From positions 1 to 49,134 of the forward strand of contig JASHOF010000163.1 of the NCBI GenBank assembly GCA_030041255.1: a stretch of 49,134 nucleotides of DNA, read 5' to 3'. Positions 27,481-40,276 of the stretch are shown one piece after another; within the stretch, counting starts at the first letter, position 1; every line of letters starts with the position of its first letter. This stretch comes from Acetobacteraceae bacterium. GTDB lineage: Bacteria > Pseudomonadota > Alphaproteobacteria > Acetobacterales > Acetobacteraceae. The translations under genes were made by a program, and so were the position numbers. Below the pieces are notes generated by a model, which saw nothing but the letters and a program-made list of their open reading frames with translations, had not been told where the DNA came from and made no database searches.

Positions 27481-27776
27481 GGACGTCCTCCCTTCGGGAC
27501 CGGCCTTGGTCCGGTCTCAAAATGACGCAGCAGGTACGATAAGCCTATCGGCCGGGTAGAGCAAGAGCGCGGGCCGGCTTCGATTTCGGAAAGCGCCAGC
27601 CGGGCTGCTGCGACCCTTCCGGCAGGGTTCCGGCCCTTGCCGGTTCAGTACGCCCCTGCCGGCGCCGCGCGCGCATCAGCCGGATCATTGCGGCTGTGGC
27701 GGATCGCTTCGCGATTCCGAAGTTCGCCGCTTCGGGCCAGCTTCTCGCAATCGGCCGGCGCGGGGCGCTTCCCTGG
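27481..27776. other. Intergenic region between mmsA and the secreted-protein gene
   Basis: Nearly 300 bases with no gene seen. Next to the secreted-protein start is an inverted repeat GACCGGACC-AAG-GCCGGTC-like segment (27503-27520). At 27699-27716 the core GGATCGCTTCGCGATTCC also occurs inside the hairpin repeats at the right end of the window (49058-49075). Confidence 0.4.
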
Positions 27777-29276
27777 TCAGCTCATCGTCGGAATGACGAA
27801 GCTCGCCCCGTCCTTGATGCCGGAGGGCCAGCGCGAGGTGACGGTTTTCGTCTTGGTATAGAAGCGGATGGAGTCCGGCCCGTGCTGGTTGAGATCGCCG
27901 AACCCCGAACGCTTCCAGCCGCCGAAGGTGTGATAGGCCAGCGGCACCGGGATCGGCACGTTGACACCGACCATGCCGACATTGACTTTCGCCGCGAAAT
28001 CACGCGCTGCGTCGCCGTCACGGGTGAAGATCGCAACGCCGTTGCCGTATTCGTGCTCGCTCGGCAATCTCAGCGCCTCCGCATAGTCGCGGGCGCGCAC
28101 CACGGACAGCACGGGGCCGAAGATTTCTTCCTTGTAAATGCGCATCTCCGGTGTCACGCGATCGAACAGGCAACCGCCGATGAAGAAGCCCTTTTCGTAG
28201 CCCTGCAGCCTGAAGTCGCGCCCGTCCACCAGGAGTTCGGCGCCTTCGCGGATGCCGATATCGACGTAGGAGCGGACGCGATCGAGCGACTCGCGCGTCA
28301 CCAGCGGGCCGTAATCGGCGGCGGGATCGGTCGAGTGGCCGACCTGCAGCGCCTCGACACGCGGCACCAGCTTGCGGACCAGGCGATCGGCCGCCTCCTC
28401 CCCCACCGGCACGGCAGCCGAGATCGCCATGCAGCGCTCTCCGGCCGAACCGTAACCGGAGCCGATCAAGGCATCGACCGCCTGGTCCATGTCGGCGTCG
28501 GGCATGACGATCATGTGGTTCTTGGCGCCGCCGAAGCACTGCACGCGCTTGCCGCTTGCCGCTGCCGTTGCGTATATGTAATGAGCGATGGCGCTCGAGC
28601 CGACGAAGCCGACGGCCATGATCCCGGGATCGGTGAGGATGGCATCCACTGCTTCCTTGTCGCCGTTGACGACATTGAAGATACCCGGGGGCAGTCCGGC
28701 CTCCAGGAACAGTTCGCCCAGGCGGATCGGCACCGAGGGATCGCGCTCCGAGGGTTTCAGGATGAAGGCGTTGCCGCAGGCGATCGCCGGGGCGGCTTTC
28801 CAAAGTGGGATCATGGCGGGAAAATTGAACGGCGTGATGCCGGCGACGACGCCGAGGGGCTGGCGCATCGAGTAGATGTCGATCCCGGGCCCGGCCCCTT
28901 CGGTATATTCCCCCTTCAGGAGGTGCGGAATGCCGACGGCAAACTCCACGACGTCGAGTCCGCGCTGGATATCGCCGCGGGCGTCGGCGAGAACCTTGCC
29001 GTGCTCGGAGGACAGGAGGCGGGCGAGCGGCTCCATCTCGCGTTTCACGACCTGGAGGAATTCCATCATCACGCGGGCGCGCCGCTGCGGATTCGTGGCC
29101 GCCCAGGCCGGCTGGGCGGCGGCCGCATTCTCGACTGCGGCCCTCACCTCCGCACGCGAAGCGAGAGCCACCTCTGCCTGCACCTCTCCCGTGTTCGGGT
29201 CGTAGACATCGGCAAAGCGACCGGAGCGGCCCTGGACCTCTTTGCCGCCGATGAAGTGGTGGATTTGACGAGCCAC
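27777..29276 (-). CDS. mmsA: CoA-acylating methylmalonate-semialdehyde dehydrogenase
   Basis: An aldehyde-dehydrogenase superfamily enzyme that converts methylmalonate semialdehyde (valine breakdown) or malonate semialdehyde to propionyl- or acetyl-CoA. The 499-residue length is normal. Visible signatures: GVVAGITPFNFPAMIP, the NAD-binding FVGSSAIAHYIY, the catalytic Cys in SAGERCMAISAAV, and the typical C-terminal FGGWKRSGFGDLNQHGPDSIRFYTKTKT. GTG 29276 is chosen because GGGAGGAAG lies six to seven bases upstream and the product begins ARQIHHFIGGKEV. Other valine-degradation genes (mmsB) are not adjacent. Its 3' end is partly duplicated at 25433-25558. Confidence 0.96.
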   Translation of the reverse strand: MARQIHHFIGGKEVQGRSGRFADVYDPNTGEVQAEVALASRAEVRAAVENAAAAQPAWAATNPQRRARVMMEFLQVVKREMEPLARLLSSEHGKVLADARGDIQRGLDVVEFAVGIPHLLKGEYTEGAGPGIDIYSMRQPLGVVAGITPFNFPAMIPLWKAAPAIACGNAFILKPSERDPSVPIRLGELFLEAGLPPGIFNVVNGDKEAVDAILTDPGIMAVGFVGSSAIAHYIYATAAASGKRVQCFGGAKNHMIVMPDADMDQAVDALIGSGYGSAGERCMAISAAVPVGEEAADRLVRKLVPRVEALQVGHSTDPAADYGPLVTRESLDRVRSYVDIGIREGAELLVDGRDFRLQGYEKGFFIGGCLFDRVTPEMRIYKEEIFGPVLSVVRARDYAEALRLPSEHEYGNGVAIFTRDGDAARDFAAKVNVGMVGVNVPIPVPLAYHTFGGWKRSGFGDLNQHGPDSIRFYTKTKTVTSRWPSGIKDGASFVIPTMS

Positions 29277-29379
29277 GGCTTCCTCCCGAACAATCAAGTC
29301 TCTACCGGAGTAAAGCATGCCTGCCGGCGTACGGCCATGCCATGCCGGGCCGGCCCCGCTTTTCCTGTCGTGCCGCGCC

Positions 29380-33224
<3,845 letters not shown>

Positions 33225-33236
33225 GCGCGCTTCTCC

Positions 33237-34961
33237 TCAGATCGGGGCGGCGCGCCGGCGCGCGAATTCGTAGAGGGGCCGCCACAACAGCCGGTTCAGG
33301 ATCACGACGAAGCCGGACATGACCGCGATACCCAGCACAATGTGTGCGGTGTTGCCGTCATTCGTCGCCTCGGCGATATAGGCGCCGAGGCCGCGCGCGA
33401 CCAGCGTGGTCTGGCCCCAGGAAGCGACCTCGGCGACGATCGTCGTATTCCAAGCGTTGCCCATCGCGGTGATCGCGCCGGTGACGAGGTAGGGGAGAAT
33501 TCCCGGCAGGATCACGCGTCGCCACCAGAGCACCCCGCGGACGCGGAAATTGGCCGCCGCCTCACGCAGGTCGCCCGGGAAAGCGGCGGCGCCGGCGATG
33601 ACGTTGAAGAGCACGTACCACTGGGTGCCGATCAGCATCAGCGGCGTCAGCCAGATATTCGGATCAAGCCGGTAGCGCACGATCAGGATGACGATCAGCG
33701 GGAACAGCAGGTTGGCGGGAAAGGCGGCAAGAAACTGCGCCGCCGGTTGTGCCAGCCGCGCAACGCGCGGGCGGAGGCCCATCCAGACGCCGATCGGCAG
33801 CCAGACCAGAATCGAGATCGCCACCGCGGCGAGCACACGCAGCAGGCTGAAGCAGCCATCGATCAGCGTCTCGCCGAAGGCCGCGAGCGTCAGGCCGGCG
33901 GAAATGAAAAGAAAGATGCGCCAAAGCGCGACGGCGACGATCAGGGCGACAATGACCAGCCAGAGCCGGTCAGCAGTCCGGGACGGGGTGCGTGAAATCG
34001 GGGCGCGGCTTTGCCGAGGTGCGAGGCGGAGCCCGCCAAGTCCCGCGAGCACCGCCCCGATCGTCCGCGATCCGAGCCGGAGCAGCCGGGTGCGGCGCAG
34101 CAGCGCCAGTACCCAGGGCTCCGGCACCGGGACGACAGCCGTCGTCTCGACCCGGAACTTGTCCGCCCAGGCAACCAGCGGGCGGAACAGAACCTGATCG
34201 TAGATCAGGATCACCACCAGCATCGCCGCGATCGCCCAGCCGACAGCGGCCAGATTGCGATGGGCGAGTGCCAAAGCGACGAACGAGCCAATGCCGGGCA
34301 GGGTCCAGGTATGGCTGCCGACCGTGATTGCCTCTGACGCGACCACGAAGAACCATGCCCCCGACATCGAGAGCATGGTGTTCCAGACCAGGCCCGGCAT
34401 GGCGAACGGCACCTCGAGCCGCCAGAAGCGTTGCCAGGCAGAGAGGCGAAAGCTGCGTGCGGCCTCGTCGAGATCGGGTGGAACGGTCGTCAGCGACTGG
34501 TAGAAGCTGAACGTCATGTTCCAGGCCTGGCTGGTGAAGATGGCGAAGATCGCTGCGAATTCGAGGCCGAGCACGCGGCCGGGGAAGAGATTGACGAAGA
34601 AGACGACTGTGAAGGACAGAAATCCGAGAATCGGAACCGATTGCAGGATGTCCAGCAACGGCACGAGGATCACCTCGGCACGCCGGCTCTTCGCCGCCAG
34701 CGTGCCGTACCCGAGCGTGAACAGGATGGAGCAGACCAGAGCGGCGAACATGCGCAGCGTGGTGCGCACCGCATAATAGGGCAGGGCCGCGGGATCGAGA
34801 TGCACCGCCGCCAGCCCGGCGGTGGTGAGCGGGGCGAAGGTGCCCCTGACCGCCGGGGCGACGCCCATCAGCGCTCCGAGCACGGCGGCCGCGGCGATGA
34901 AGTCCCAGGCGTTCGGCAGCCGCGGCCGGATGGCCATGGCGGGATAGGTGATGTTCGGCAT
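33237..34961 (-). CDS. ABC transporter permease with two fused transmembrane domains
   Basis: Inner-membrane permease of 574 residues. Two BPD_transp_1 domains are fused: each half has a coupling EAA-like loop, DEAARSFRLSAWQRFWRLEVPFAMPG in the first and REAAANFRVRGVLWWRRVILPG in the second. About 12 membrane segments are predicted by eye, with a basic cytoplasmic linker near residues 285-330 (LLRRTRLLRLGSR). The fusion replaces the usual homodimer, so one polypeptide can form the channel. Together with the ATPase downstream this is a nitrate/sulfonate/taurine-type importer lacking its binding protein. Confidence 0.9.
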   Translation of the reverse strand: MPNITYPAMAIRPRLPNAWDFIAAAAVLGALMGVAPAVRGTFAPLTTAGLAAVHLDPAALPYYAVRTTLRMFAALVCSILFTLGYGTLAAKSRRAEVILVPLLDILQSVPILGFLSFTVVFFVNLFPGRVLGLEFAAIFAIFTSQAWNMTFSFYQSLTTVPPDLDEAARSFRLSAWQRFWRLEVPFAMPGLVWNTMLSMSGAWFFVVASEAITVGSHTWTLPGIGSFVALALAHRNLAAVGWAIAAMLVVILIYDQVLFRPLVAWADKFRVETTAVVPVPEPWVLALLRRTRLLRLGSRTIGAVLAGLGGLRLAPRQSRAPISRTPSRTADRLWLVIVALIVAVALWRIFLFISAGLTLAAFGETLIDGCFSLLRVLAAVAISILVWLPIGVWMGLRPRVARLAQPAAQFLAAFPANLLFPLIVILIVRYRLDPNIWLTPLMLIGTQWYVLFNVIAGAAAFPGDLREAAANFRVRGVLWWRRVILPGILPYLVTGAITAMGNAWNTTIVAEVASWGQTTLVARGLGAYIAEATNDGNTAHIVLGIAVMSGFVVILNRLLWRPLYEFARRRAAPI

Positions 34962-35068
34962 GGGGCGACCCCGAAGGGGGTGGGTGCGGGCCGCCTCTAG
35001 CTGCTTAAGGGCTGCTTGTCAGCACCCGAAACGCCGCGCGCGCGTGGTGGTTTCGTGACGGTCCGAGC

Positions 35069-35518
35069 TCAGAGACCGGTGCTGCCGAAGCCGCCTGCCG
35101 CGCGCCCGGTATCCGGCAGATCTGCAACCTCCTGCCAGAGAATCCGGACCACCGGGGCCAGCACTGCCTGGGCAATCCGCATGCCGCGGGTGAGAGTGAA
35201 AGGGGCATCACCCGCATTCAGCAGGATCACCATGATCTCGCCGCGGTAATCCTCATCGATCGTTCCCGGGCTGTTCGCGAGCATCACTCCGTGCCTGAGC
35301 GCAAGCCCCGAACGCGGCCGGATTTGCAGCTCGAAGCCGGACGGCAGAGCGACCTCGAGGCCGGTCGGCACCAGCGCCCGCCCGCCAGGCGGAATACCGA
35401 AGGGTTCGGCGATCGCGGCGGCAAGATCGAAGCCGGCCGCGCCAACCGTGGCGTATGCAGGCAGCGGCAGGTCGGCGGCGTGCGCGAGACGGCGCACCGG
35501 GACGGTGAGGCTGCTCAC
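35069..35518 (-). CDS. dut: Deoxyuridine 5'-triphosphate nucleotidohydrolase (dUTPase)
   Basis: It hydrolyses dUTP to dUMP and pyrophosphate, keeping uracil out of DNA and feeding dTMP synthesis. The trimeric-type motifs are all visible: [41 protein letters not shown] and the C-terminal GGFGSTGL. The 149-residue product starts at GTG 35518, which overlaps the coaBC TGA as GTGA; a longer frame to 35587 would run into coaBC. Confidence 0.97.
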   Translation of the reverse strand: MSSLTVPVRRLAHAADLPLPAYATVGAAGFDLAAAIAEPFGIPPGGRALVPTGLEVALPSGFELQIRPRSGLALRHGVMLANSPGTIDEDYRGEIMVILLNAGDAPFTLTRGMRIAQAVLAPVVRILWQEVADLPDTGRAAGGFGSTGL

Positions 35519-36720
35519 GAGCCGAGCGAGGCGGCAATGCGCGCTGCCAGCCGGCGCGCCACCTCGGCCTTCGGCAGTCGCGGCCATTCCTCGAGGCCGG
35601 CCTCGCTCACCAGCAGCACGGCATTCTCGCCGCCGCCCATGATGCCGCTTCCTGGCGTGACATCGTTGGCGATGATCCAGTCACACCCCTTGCGCTTCAG
35701 CTTGGCCGCGGCATTGGCGCGAAGATCGTCTGTTTCGGCAGCAAAACCGATGACGCGCTTCGGCCGGAGCGGCCCGGCGGTGGCGAGGGTGGCGAGGATA
35801 TCGGGATTGGGCACCAGGGTGAGCTGCGGCGCGCCGGCGCCCGCTTCCTTCTTGAGCTTGTGGGCGGCTGCCTCGGCCACGCGCCAGTCGGCGACCGCGG
35901 CCGCGCAGACGGCGATATCGACCGGAAGGAGGGCCTGGCAGGCGGCGAGCATTTCGGCTGCCGTCTCGACGCGGCGCACCGTGACGCCGGGCGGGTCGGC
36001 GAGCGCGACCGGGCCCGAAACCAGTGTCACGCCGGCGCCGAGAGCGGCGAGTGCGGCGGCGATGGCGTGGCCCTGGCGGCCCGAGCTGCGGTTGGCGATG
36101 TAGCGGACAGGGTCGATCGGCTCATGGGTGGGGCCGCTCGTCACCAGCGCCCGCCGCCCGGCAAGCGGGCCGACAGAGAGGAGGGCCGCGATCGCGGCCA
36201 GGATGGAAGGCGGCTCGGCGAGCCGGCCGGGGCCGAATTCATTGCAGGCCATCGGGCCTTCCTCCGGGCCGACCACGGCCACGCCGCGGCCGGCGAGTGT
36301 CGCCATGTTGGCGACCGTGGCCGGATGGTGCCACATCCTGACATTCATCGCCGGGGCGATGAGCACCGGCTTGTCGGTGGCCAGCAGCACCGTGGAGGCG
36401 AGATCGTCTGCCAGTCCGGCGGCCATCTTCGCGATCAGATCGGCCGACGCCGGTGCGACCACCAGCAGGTCCGCAGCGCGCGAAAGCTGGATGTGGCCCA
36501 TGCGGCTTTCGGCGTCGAGAGAGAAAAGCTCGGTCGTGACGAAGTTTTCCGTCAATGCCTGCAGCGAAAGCGCGGAGATGAATTTCTCTCCGCCCGCCGT
36601 CAGCACGGCGCTGACATCGGCCCCGTCCGCCCTGAGGAGGCGCACCAGCTCGAGCGCCTTGTAGGCCGCGATTCCCCCGGAGACGATCAAGAGGATACGC
36701 CGGCCGGCGAGAGCGCCCAT
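35515..36720 (-). CDS. coaBC: Bifunctional phosphopantothenoylcysteine decarboxylase/phosphopantothenate--cysteine ligase
   Basis: Catalyses two steps of coenzyme A synthesis. The N-terminal CoaC flavoprotein half has [18 protein letters not shown], the PAMNxxMW motif in APAMNVRMW, and [17 protein letters not shown]. The C-terminal CoaB half (from about residue 190) has [25 protein letters not shown] and the [13 protein letters not shown] segments. The length of 401 residues is normal. Three bases separate it from ubiE upstream; its stop overlaps the dut start. Confidence 0.97.
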   Translation of the reverse strand: MGALAGRRILLIVSGGIAAYKALELVRLLRADGADVSAVLTAGGEKFISALSLQALTENFVTTELFSLDAESRMGHIQLSRAADLLVVAPASADLIAKMAAGLADDLASTVLLATDKPVLIAPAMNVRMWHHPATVANMATLAGRGVAVVGPEEGPMACNEFGPGRLAEPPSILAAIAALLSVGPLAGRRALVTSGPTHEPIDPVRYIANRSSGRQGHAIAAALAALGAGVTLVSGPVALADPPGVTVRRVETAAEMLAACQALLPVDIAVCAAAVADWRVAEAAAHKLKKEAGAGAPQLTLVPNPDILATLATAGPLRPKRVIGFAAETDDLRANAAAKLKRKGCDWIIANDVTPGSGIMGGGENAVLLVSEAGLEEWPRLPKAEVARRLAARIAASLGS

Positions 36721-36723
36721 CTT

Positions 36724-37470
36724 TCAGAGCCGCCAGCCGGAATGGATGGCGGCGATGCCGCCGGAGAGCCGCTCGAAACCGATGCGTGCGAAACCGGCTT
36801 CGGCAAGCATGAGGGCAAGGGTCTCGGCGTCGGGGAACATGCGGATGCTTTCGGCGAGGTAGCGATAGCTCGCCGCGTCGCCGGCAACGATCCGCCCGAG
36901 AAGCGGAAGGGCGCGAAACGACCAGGCATCATAGAAGGGCGTCAGGGCGGCGACCTCGAGCCGTGAGAACTCGAGGCAGAAGAAGCGCCCGCCGGGCTTC
37001 AGCACCCGCCGCGCCTCGGCGAGCACGGCGTCCTTGTCGGTGCAGTTGCGCAACCCGAAGGCGATGCTGACGGTCGTGAACGTGCGGGCGGGGAGGGGAA
37101 GTGATTCTGCATCGGCAACGAGGAAGCCGAGCCCGGCAAGGGCCGCGCGCGCGAGAGCGCGGCGGCGCGCCACGTCGAGCATGGCCGGGTTGATGTCGGC
37201 GATGAGGACGGGCCCGCCCCCCCTGGCGCGCCAGGCAAAGGCGATATCGCCGCTACCTCCGGCAAGATCGAGGAGCCGCGCGGCCGGGCGCGGATCGAGC
37301 AGGCTGGCCAGCCGGCGCTTCCAGAGACGATGGACACCGAGCGACATCAGGTCGTTCATCAGGTCGTAGCGCGGCGCCACGGCAGCGAAGACCTTGCCCA
37401 CCAGTTCGGCCTTGGCGGCCCGGGGGACCGAGCGGAAGCCGAAATCGGTGGTCGCTGGATTGTCGCTCAT
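36724..37470 (-). CDS. ubiE: Ubiquinone/menaquinone biosynthesis C-methyltransferase UbiE
   Basis: SAM-dependent C-methylation of the quinone ring. About 248 residues. N-terminal [20 protein letters not shown] and [21 protein letters not shown] are characteristic; the SAM motif is [39 protein letters not shown] is the family signature. ATG 37470 ([12 protein letters not shown]) is chosen over 37497. Divergent from mutM by 29 bases. In related genomes ubiB usually follows ubiE; here coaBC follows directly. Confidence 0.96.
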   Translation of the reverse strand: MSDNPATTDFGFRSVPRAAKAELVGKVFAAVAPRYDLMNDLMSLGVHRLWKRRLASLLDPRPAARLLDLAGGSGDIAFAWRARGGGPVLIADINPAMLDVARRRALARAALAGLGFLVADAESLPLPARTFTTVSIAFGLRNCTDKDAVLAEARRVLKPGGRFFCLEFSRLEVAALTPFYDAWSFRALPLLGRIVAGDAASYRYLAESIRMFPDAETLALMLAEAGFARIGFERLSGGIAAIHSGWRL

Positions 37471-37499
37471 GCCCGGGCAGCATAGCCTCTCACGCACCG

Positions 37500-38330
37500 A
37501 TGCCGGAACTCCCAGAAGTCGAGACCGTGATGCGGGGCCTCGCGGCGCGGCTCGCGGGGCGACGGATCCGCGACGTGCAGGCGCGGCGGCCGGATCTGCG
37601 CTGGCCGCTGCCCGCGCGCCTTGCGGAGCGGCTGCGCGGCCAGCGCATCGAGGGATTCACGAGGCGCGGCAAATACATCCTGGTTCGCCTTTCGGGCGGA
37701 GAGAGCCTGCTGTTGCATCTTGGCATGTCGGGGCGGCTGCTCCTGACCCAGGGGGACCAGGCTCCGACCGCCCACGAGCACCTGGTGCTGGAGGCCGAGG
37801 GGGGATGGCGCCTCGGGTTCGTCGATCCCAGGCGGTTTGGCAGTGTCGATCTCGTTCCGACGGGCGAGGAAGAGAGGCATCCACGGCTGGCCGGCCTGGG
37901 GCCGGAGCCGCTCGGTCCCGACTTCACCGCCGAGAAGCTTGCCGCGCACCTGGCCAGGCGCCGCACTCCGATCAAGACGGCGTTGGTCGACCAGGGCATC
38001 GTGGCAGGGCTCGGCAACATCTACGCATCGGAGGCTTTGTTCCGCGCCCGGATCAGTCCGCGCCGCAGCGCCGCCCATCTTGGCCGCGCGCGCATCGAAC
38101 GGCTGTTGGTTGCGATCCGCGAGACGCTGACCGATGCGGTCGCCGCCGGCGGGTCGAGTTTTTCAGACTACGTGCAGCCGGATGGTACACTCGGCTACTT
38201 CCAGCACGCATGGCAGGTCTATGGCCGGGAACGCTGCCCCGTATGCCCGGGCCCGCCTCTCTGCCGCGGGGTCGTGAGGATCGAGCAGGCCGGGCGGAGC
38301 AGTTTCTATTGTCCGCGTCTGCAACTCTAG
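37500..38330 (+). CDS. mutM: Formamidopyrimidine-DNA glycosylase MutM (zinc finger altered)
   Basis: A bifunctional glycosylase/AP lyase removing 8-oxoguanine and ring-opened purines. It begins PELPEVET with catalytic Pro and Glu, has the conserved Lys region (GRRIRDV, KYILVRL), [15 protein letters not shown], and the C-terminal helix-two-turn-helix and zinc region. The zinc finger has Cys246, Cys249 and Cys271, but the fourth ligand, expected at residue 274, is Leu (CPRLQL). Removing one base near 38316-38319 would restore CPRCNSRAY before a TAA at 38338. This may be a genuine frameshift or a sequencing error. The protein is otherwise full length. Confidence 0.94.
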   Translation: MPELPEVETVMRGLAARLAGRRIRDVQARRPDLRWPLPARLAERLRGQRIEGFTRRGKYILVRLSGGESLLLHLGMSGRLLLTQGDQAPTAHEHLVLEAEGGWRLGFVDPRRFGSVDLVPTGEEERHPRLAGLGPEPLGPDFTAEKLAAHLARRRTPIKTALVDQGIVAGLGNIYASEALFRARISPRRSAAHLGRARIERLLVAIRETLTDAVAAGGSSFSDYVQPDGTLGYFQHAWQVYGRERCPVCPGPPLCRGVVRIEQAGRSSFYCPRLQL

Positions 38331-38427
38331 GGCGTATTAACTCGACATAAATCAACCTATGTTGTAGAGAGCAGCACGGACGGGCTGGCCGGGCCAGCGT
38401 GGCGACCGGGCAATGGGGAGGGGGACG

Positions 38428-39021
38428 ATGCCGCACGATCCAGCGGATGCGGCTGAAAACGGCGGAGACGTGGCCGCCACCGCGAACTACAACCGGCTGG
38501 TCAACCTCAATTTCAGCGCTGACGAGCAACGGCTGAGCAACTTCCTGCGCGCTCTCTACCGGGCATCGCATGCGCAAGGCGATATGACGGCGATGCCGTT
38601 CCTGGTGGGTGGCGCGCTGGTTTATAATGGAGCCAATATCCGCATTTCTGGTGATGGCGGCGTTTTTTATTGGCTCTGGAACAACGCCCCCGGCCTGAGG
38701 ACGGCGCCCCGCACCGGCCTGTTGAGCGGTTCGTCGCATCAGTCCGACCTTCCGCAATATGAAATCTATTTACAGGGCGCGGGTGTCTTTCTGGTCGGGA
38801 TGTCCAATAATTTTCCCAATGTAGCCGGCCCGCATACCTGGTTTCAGAGCGAGAAGCACGCCGCGATGGGGAACTGGGGTCAGTGGGTTCTGCATGGCAC
38901 GACCTATTTTGAGCATGCGGTGTCCGGGTGGCAGCAGGTCGGCGCATTCGGCACCTCGCCGTACAGCGAGAAATCCAACAACGCCCTGGTTGTGCTGGCC
39001 GGCAACTATCCCGCCTACTGA
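38428..39021 (+). CDS. Hypothetical protein, unknown family
   Basis: A 197-residue protein starting at ATG 38428, four bases after GGGGAGGGGG. No signal peptide or membrane segment was seen, and no family is recognised. The sequence is rich in Trp, Tyr, Asn and Gly (VFYWLWNNAPGL, GVFLVGMSNNFPNVAGPHTWF, MGNWGQWVLHGTTYFEHAVSGW), which suggests a compact beta-rich domain or carbohydrate/nucleotide-binding surface; this is inference. GC content is lower than in flanking core genes. It sits between mutM and a tandem pair of mobile-looking elements. Possibly acquired. Confidence 0.65.
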   Translation: MPHDPADAAENGGDVAATANYNRLVNLNFSADEQRLSNFLRALYRASHAQGDMTAMPFLVGGALVYNGANIRISGDGGVFYWLWNNAPGLRTAPRTGLLSGSSHQSDLPQYEIYLQGAGVFLVGMSNNFPNVAGPHTWFQSEKHAAMGNWGQWVLHGTTYFEHAVSGWQQVGAFGTSPYSEKSNNALVVLAGNYPAY

Positions 39022-39082
39022 AACGTCCGGCCTTCGCGAGGGTCGGCGGTTGGTGACGCCTTGCCCGTGACCACGCTGCTCG

Positions 39083-39215
39083 CTAGTGTGCCGACTCCAC
39101 CGCTTGATACCGTAGGATGCACCCTAGTGGTCGGCACACACCTCTTTATTTTCAGTGGCCTGCCAATCCCCTTTCGTTTGCTGCCGGCGGCAGCAAACGT
39201 CGGGGGCAGGACACT
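39083..39215 (+). mobile_element. CTAG two-hairpin element, copy B1
   Basis: Full-length relative of the element at 10551-10686, in the same orientation. It keeps hairpin 1, the conserved linker and hairpin 2, though one arm of hairpin 2 has changed (AAACGTCGGGGG instead of AAACGAAAGGGGG), as in copy C. Its left end is CTAG. At the right end the expected CACTAG reads CACTCG and joins directly to copy B2. Confidence 0.8.
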
Positions 39216-39292
39216 CGTGTGCCGACTCCAACGCTTGATACCGTAGGATGCACCCTAGTGGTCGGCACACACCTCTTTATTTTCAGTGGCCC
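39214..39292 (+). mobile_element. CTAG two-hairpin element, copy B2 (3'-truncated)
   Basis: Only the first hairpin and linker of the element remain (through TTTTCAGTGGC); hairpin 2 is missing. Its left end CTCG is read as CTAG with one substitution, shared with copy B1. It lies just upstream of the enoyl-CoA hydratase and could carry or disturb that gene's 5' region. Confidence 0.75.
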
Positions 39293-39324
39293 GGAAGCCG
39301 CTTGACGAACGCGAGGGCGGATTG

Positions 39325-40113
39325 ATGAGCGGCGAAGCAGGGCAGCGCACGATCAAGACCGAGCGGCACGGACGGGTCGGCCTGATCCGGCTCGACCGGC
39401 CGGAGGCACTGAACGCGCTGTCCGACGCATTGATGACGGAGCTTGGCGCCGCCCTCAAGGAGTTCGATGCCGATCGGACGATCGGTGCGATCGTCATCAC
39501 CGGTTCGGAGCGCGCATTTGCCGCCGGGGCCGATATTCGCGAGATGCGCGGGCGGCGGTTCCCGGAGACTTTCCTCGAGGACTTCATCGGCGTGCGCTGG
39601 GAGGCGCTGCTCGGCGTGAGAAAGCCCGTGATCGCGGCGGTGGCGGGCTTCGCGCTTGGCGGCGGCTGCGAACTGGCCATGATGTGCGACATCGTTTTGG
39701 CCGCGGATACGGCAAAATTCGGGCAGCCCGAGATTACGCTTGGAGTGATTCCAGGTGCCGGAGGGACGCAACGGCTGACCCGCGCTGTCGGCAAGGCCAA
39801 GGCCATGGAACTGGTGCTGACGGGGCGCATGCTCTCGGCGGAGGAGGCGGAGCGCGCGAATCTCGTGGCGCGCGTGGTTCCGGCGGCGGAGCTTCTCGCC
39901 GAGGCGATCAAGCTCGCGGAGAGAATCGCTCAGCTTTCGCCAGTCGCGGTTGCGATGGCCAAGCAGGCGGTAAACGTCGCCTTCGAAACGACGTTGCGCG
40001 AGGGAGTGCGCCATGAGCGGCAGCTCTTTCTCTCGCTGTTCGGCACCGCGGACCAGCAAGAGGGTATGGCGGCGTTCCTCGAGAAGCGCAAACCTGAATT
40101 CGGTGCGCGCTGA
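39325..40113 (+). CDS. Enoyl-CoA hydratase
   Basis: A crotonase-family enzyme that hydrates trans-2-enoyl-CoA in beta-oxidation. About 262 residues. Oxyanion-hole and catalytic regions are visible: [33 protein letters not shown] (first catalytic Glu) and [20 protein letters not shown] (second Glu). ATG 39325 has GAGGGCGG nearby; the frame runs upstream into the repeat. Position before rpsT and dnaA is typical of Rhodospirillales-like genomes. Confidence 0.94.
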   Translation: MSGEAGQRTIKTERHGRVGLIRLDRPEALNALSDALMTELGAALKEFDADRTIGAIVITGSERAFAAGADIREMRGRRFPETFLEDFIGVRWEALLGVRKPVIAAVAGFALGGGCELAMMCDIVLAADTAKFGQPEITLGVIPGAGGTQRLTRAVGKAKAMELVLTGRMLSAEEAERANLVARVVPAAELLAEAIKLAERIAQLSPVAVAMAKQAVNVAFETTLREGVRHERQLFLSLFGTADQQEGMAAFLEKRKPEFGAR

Positions 40114-40154
40114 GGGGTTCGGAGCAGCGGCTGGCTGCCAGCGTTGCCGGTTGC

Positions 40155-40182
40155 TTGACTTGCCGGTGCGTGCTCTTTAGAA
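40155..40182 (+). promoter_or_regulatory. Candidate rpsT promoter
   Basis: TTGACT (40155-40160) and TTAGAA (40177-40182) with a 16-base spacer lie about 95 bases before the rpsT start. This is a good housekeeping-type match and is well placed for a ribosomal protein gene. Confidence 0.45.
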
Positions 40183-40230
40183 GGGCTGGTCCGCGCCGAT
40201 CCGATGTTCGCGGTTCCACGTTTGCAGCAG

Positions 40231-40239
40231 TTATCCAGA
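40231..40239 (+). promoter_or_regulatory. DnaA-box-like site upstream of rpsT
   Basis: TTATCCAGA differs in one base from the consensus TTATCCACA. A single box between enoyl-CoA hydratase and rpsT, close to dnaA. It may be chance or part of dnaA/rpsT regulation or an origin. Confidence 0.3.
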
Positions 40240-40276
40240 GTTCCGCTCTCGATCGGGCGGCACGGAGTCAATGAAT

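Noticed and set aside
39061-39305. Short reading frames conserved among the CTAG-element copies
   Set aside because: The apparent peptide conservation follows from DNA conservation of the hairpins; the frames differ in start and end between copies and copy C is reversed.
39325-40113. Enoyl-CoA hydratase as an RpfF (DSF synthase) partner for the RpfC-like kinase
   Set aside because: It has the length and motifs of ordinary beta-oxidation hydratases and is 26 kb away beside rpsT-dnaA.
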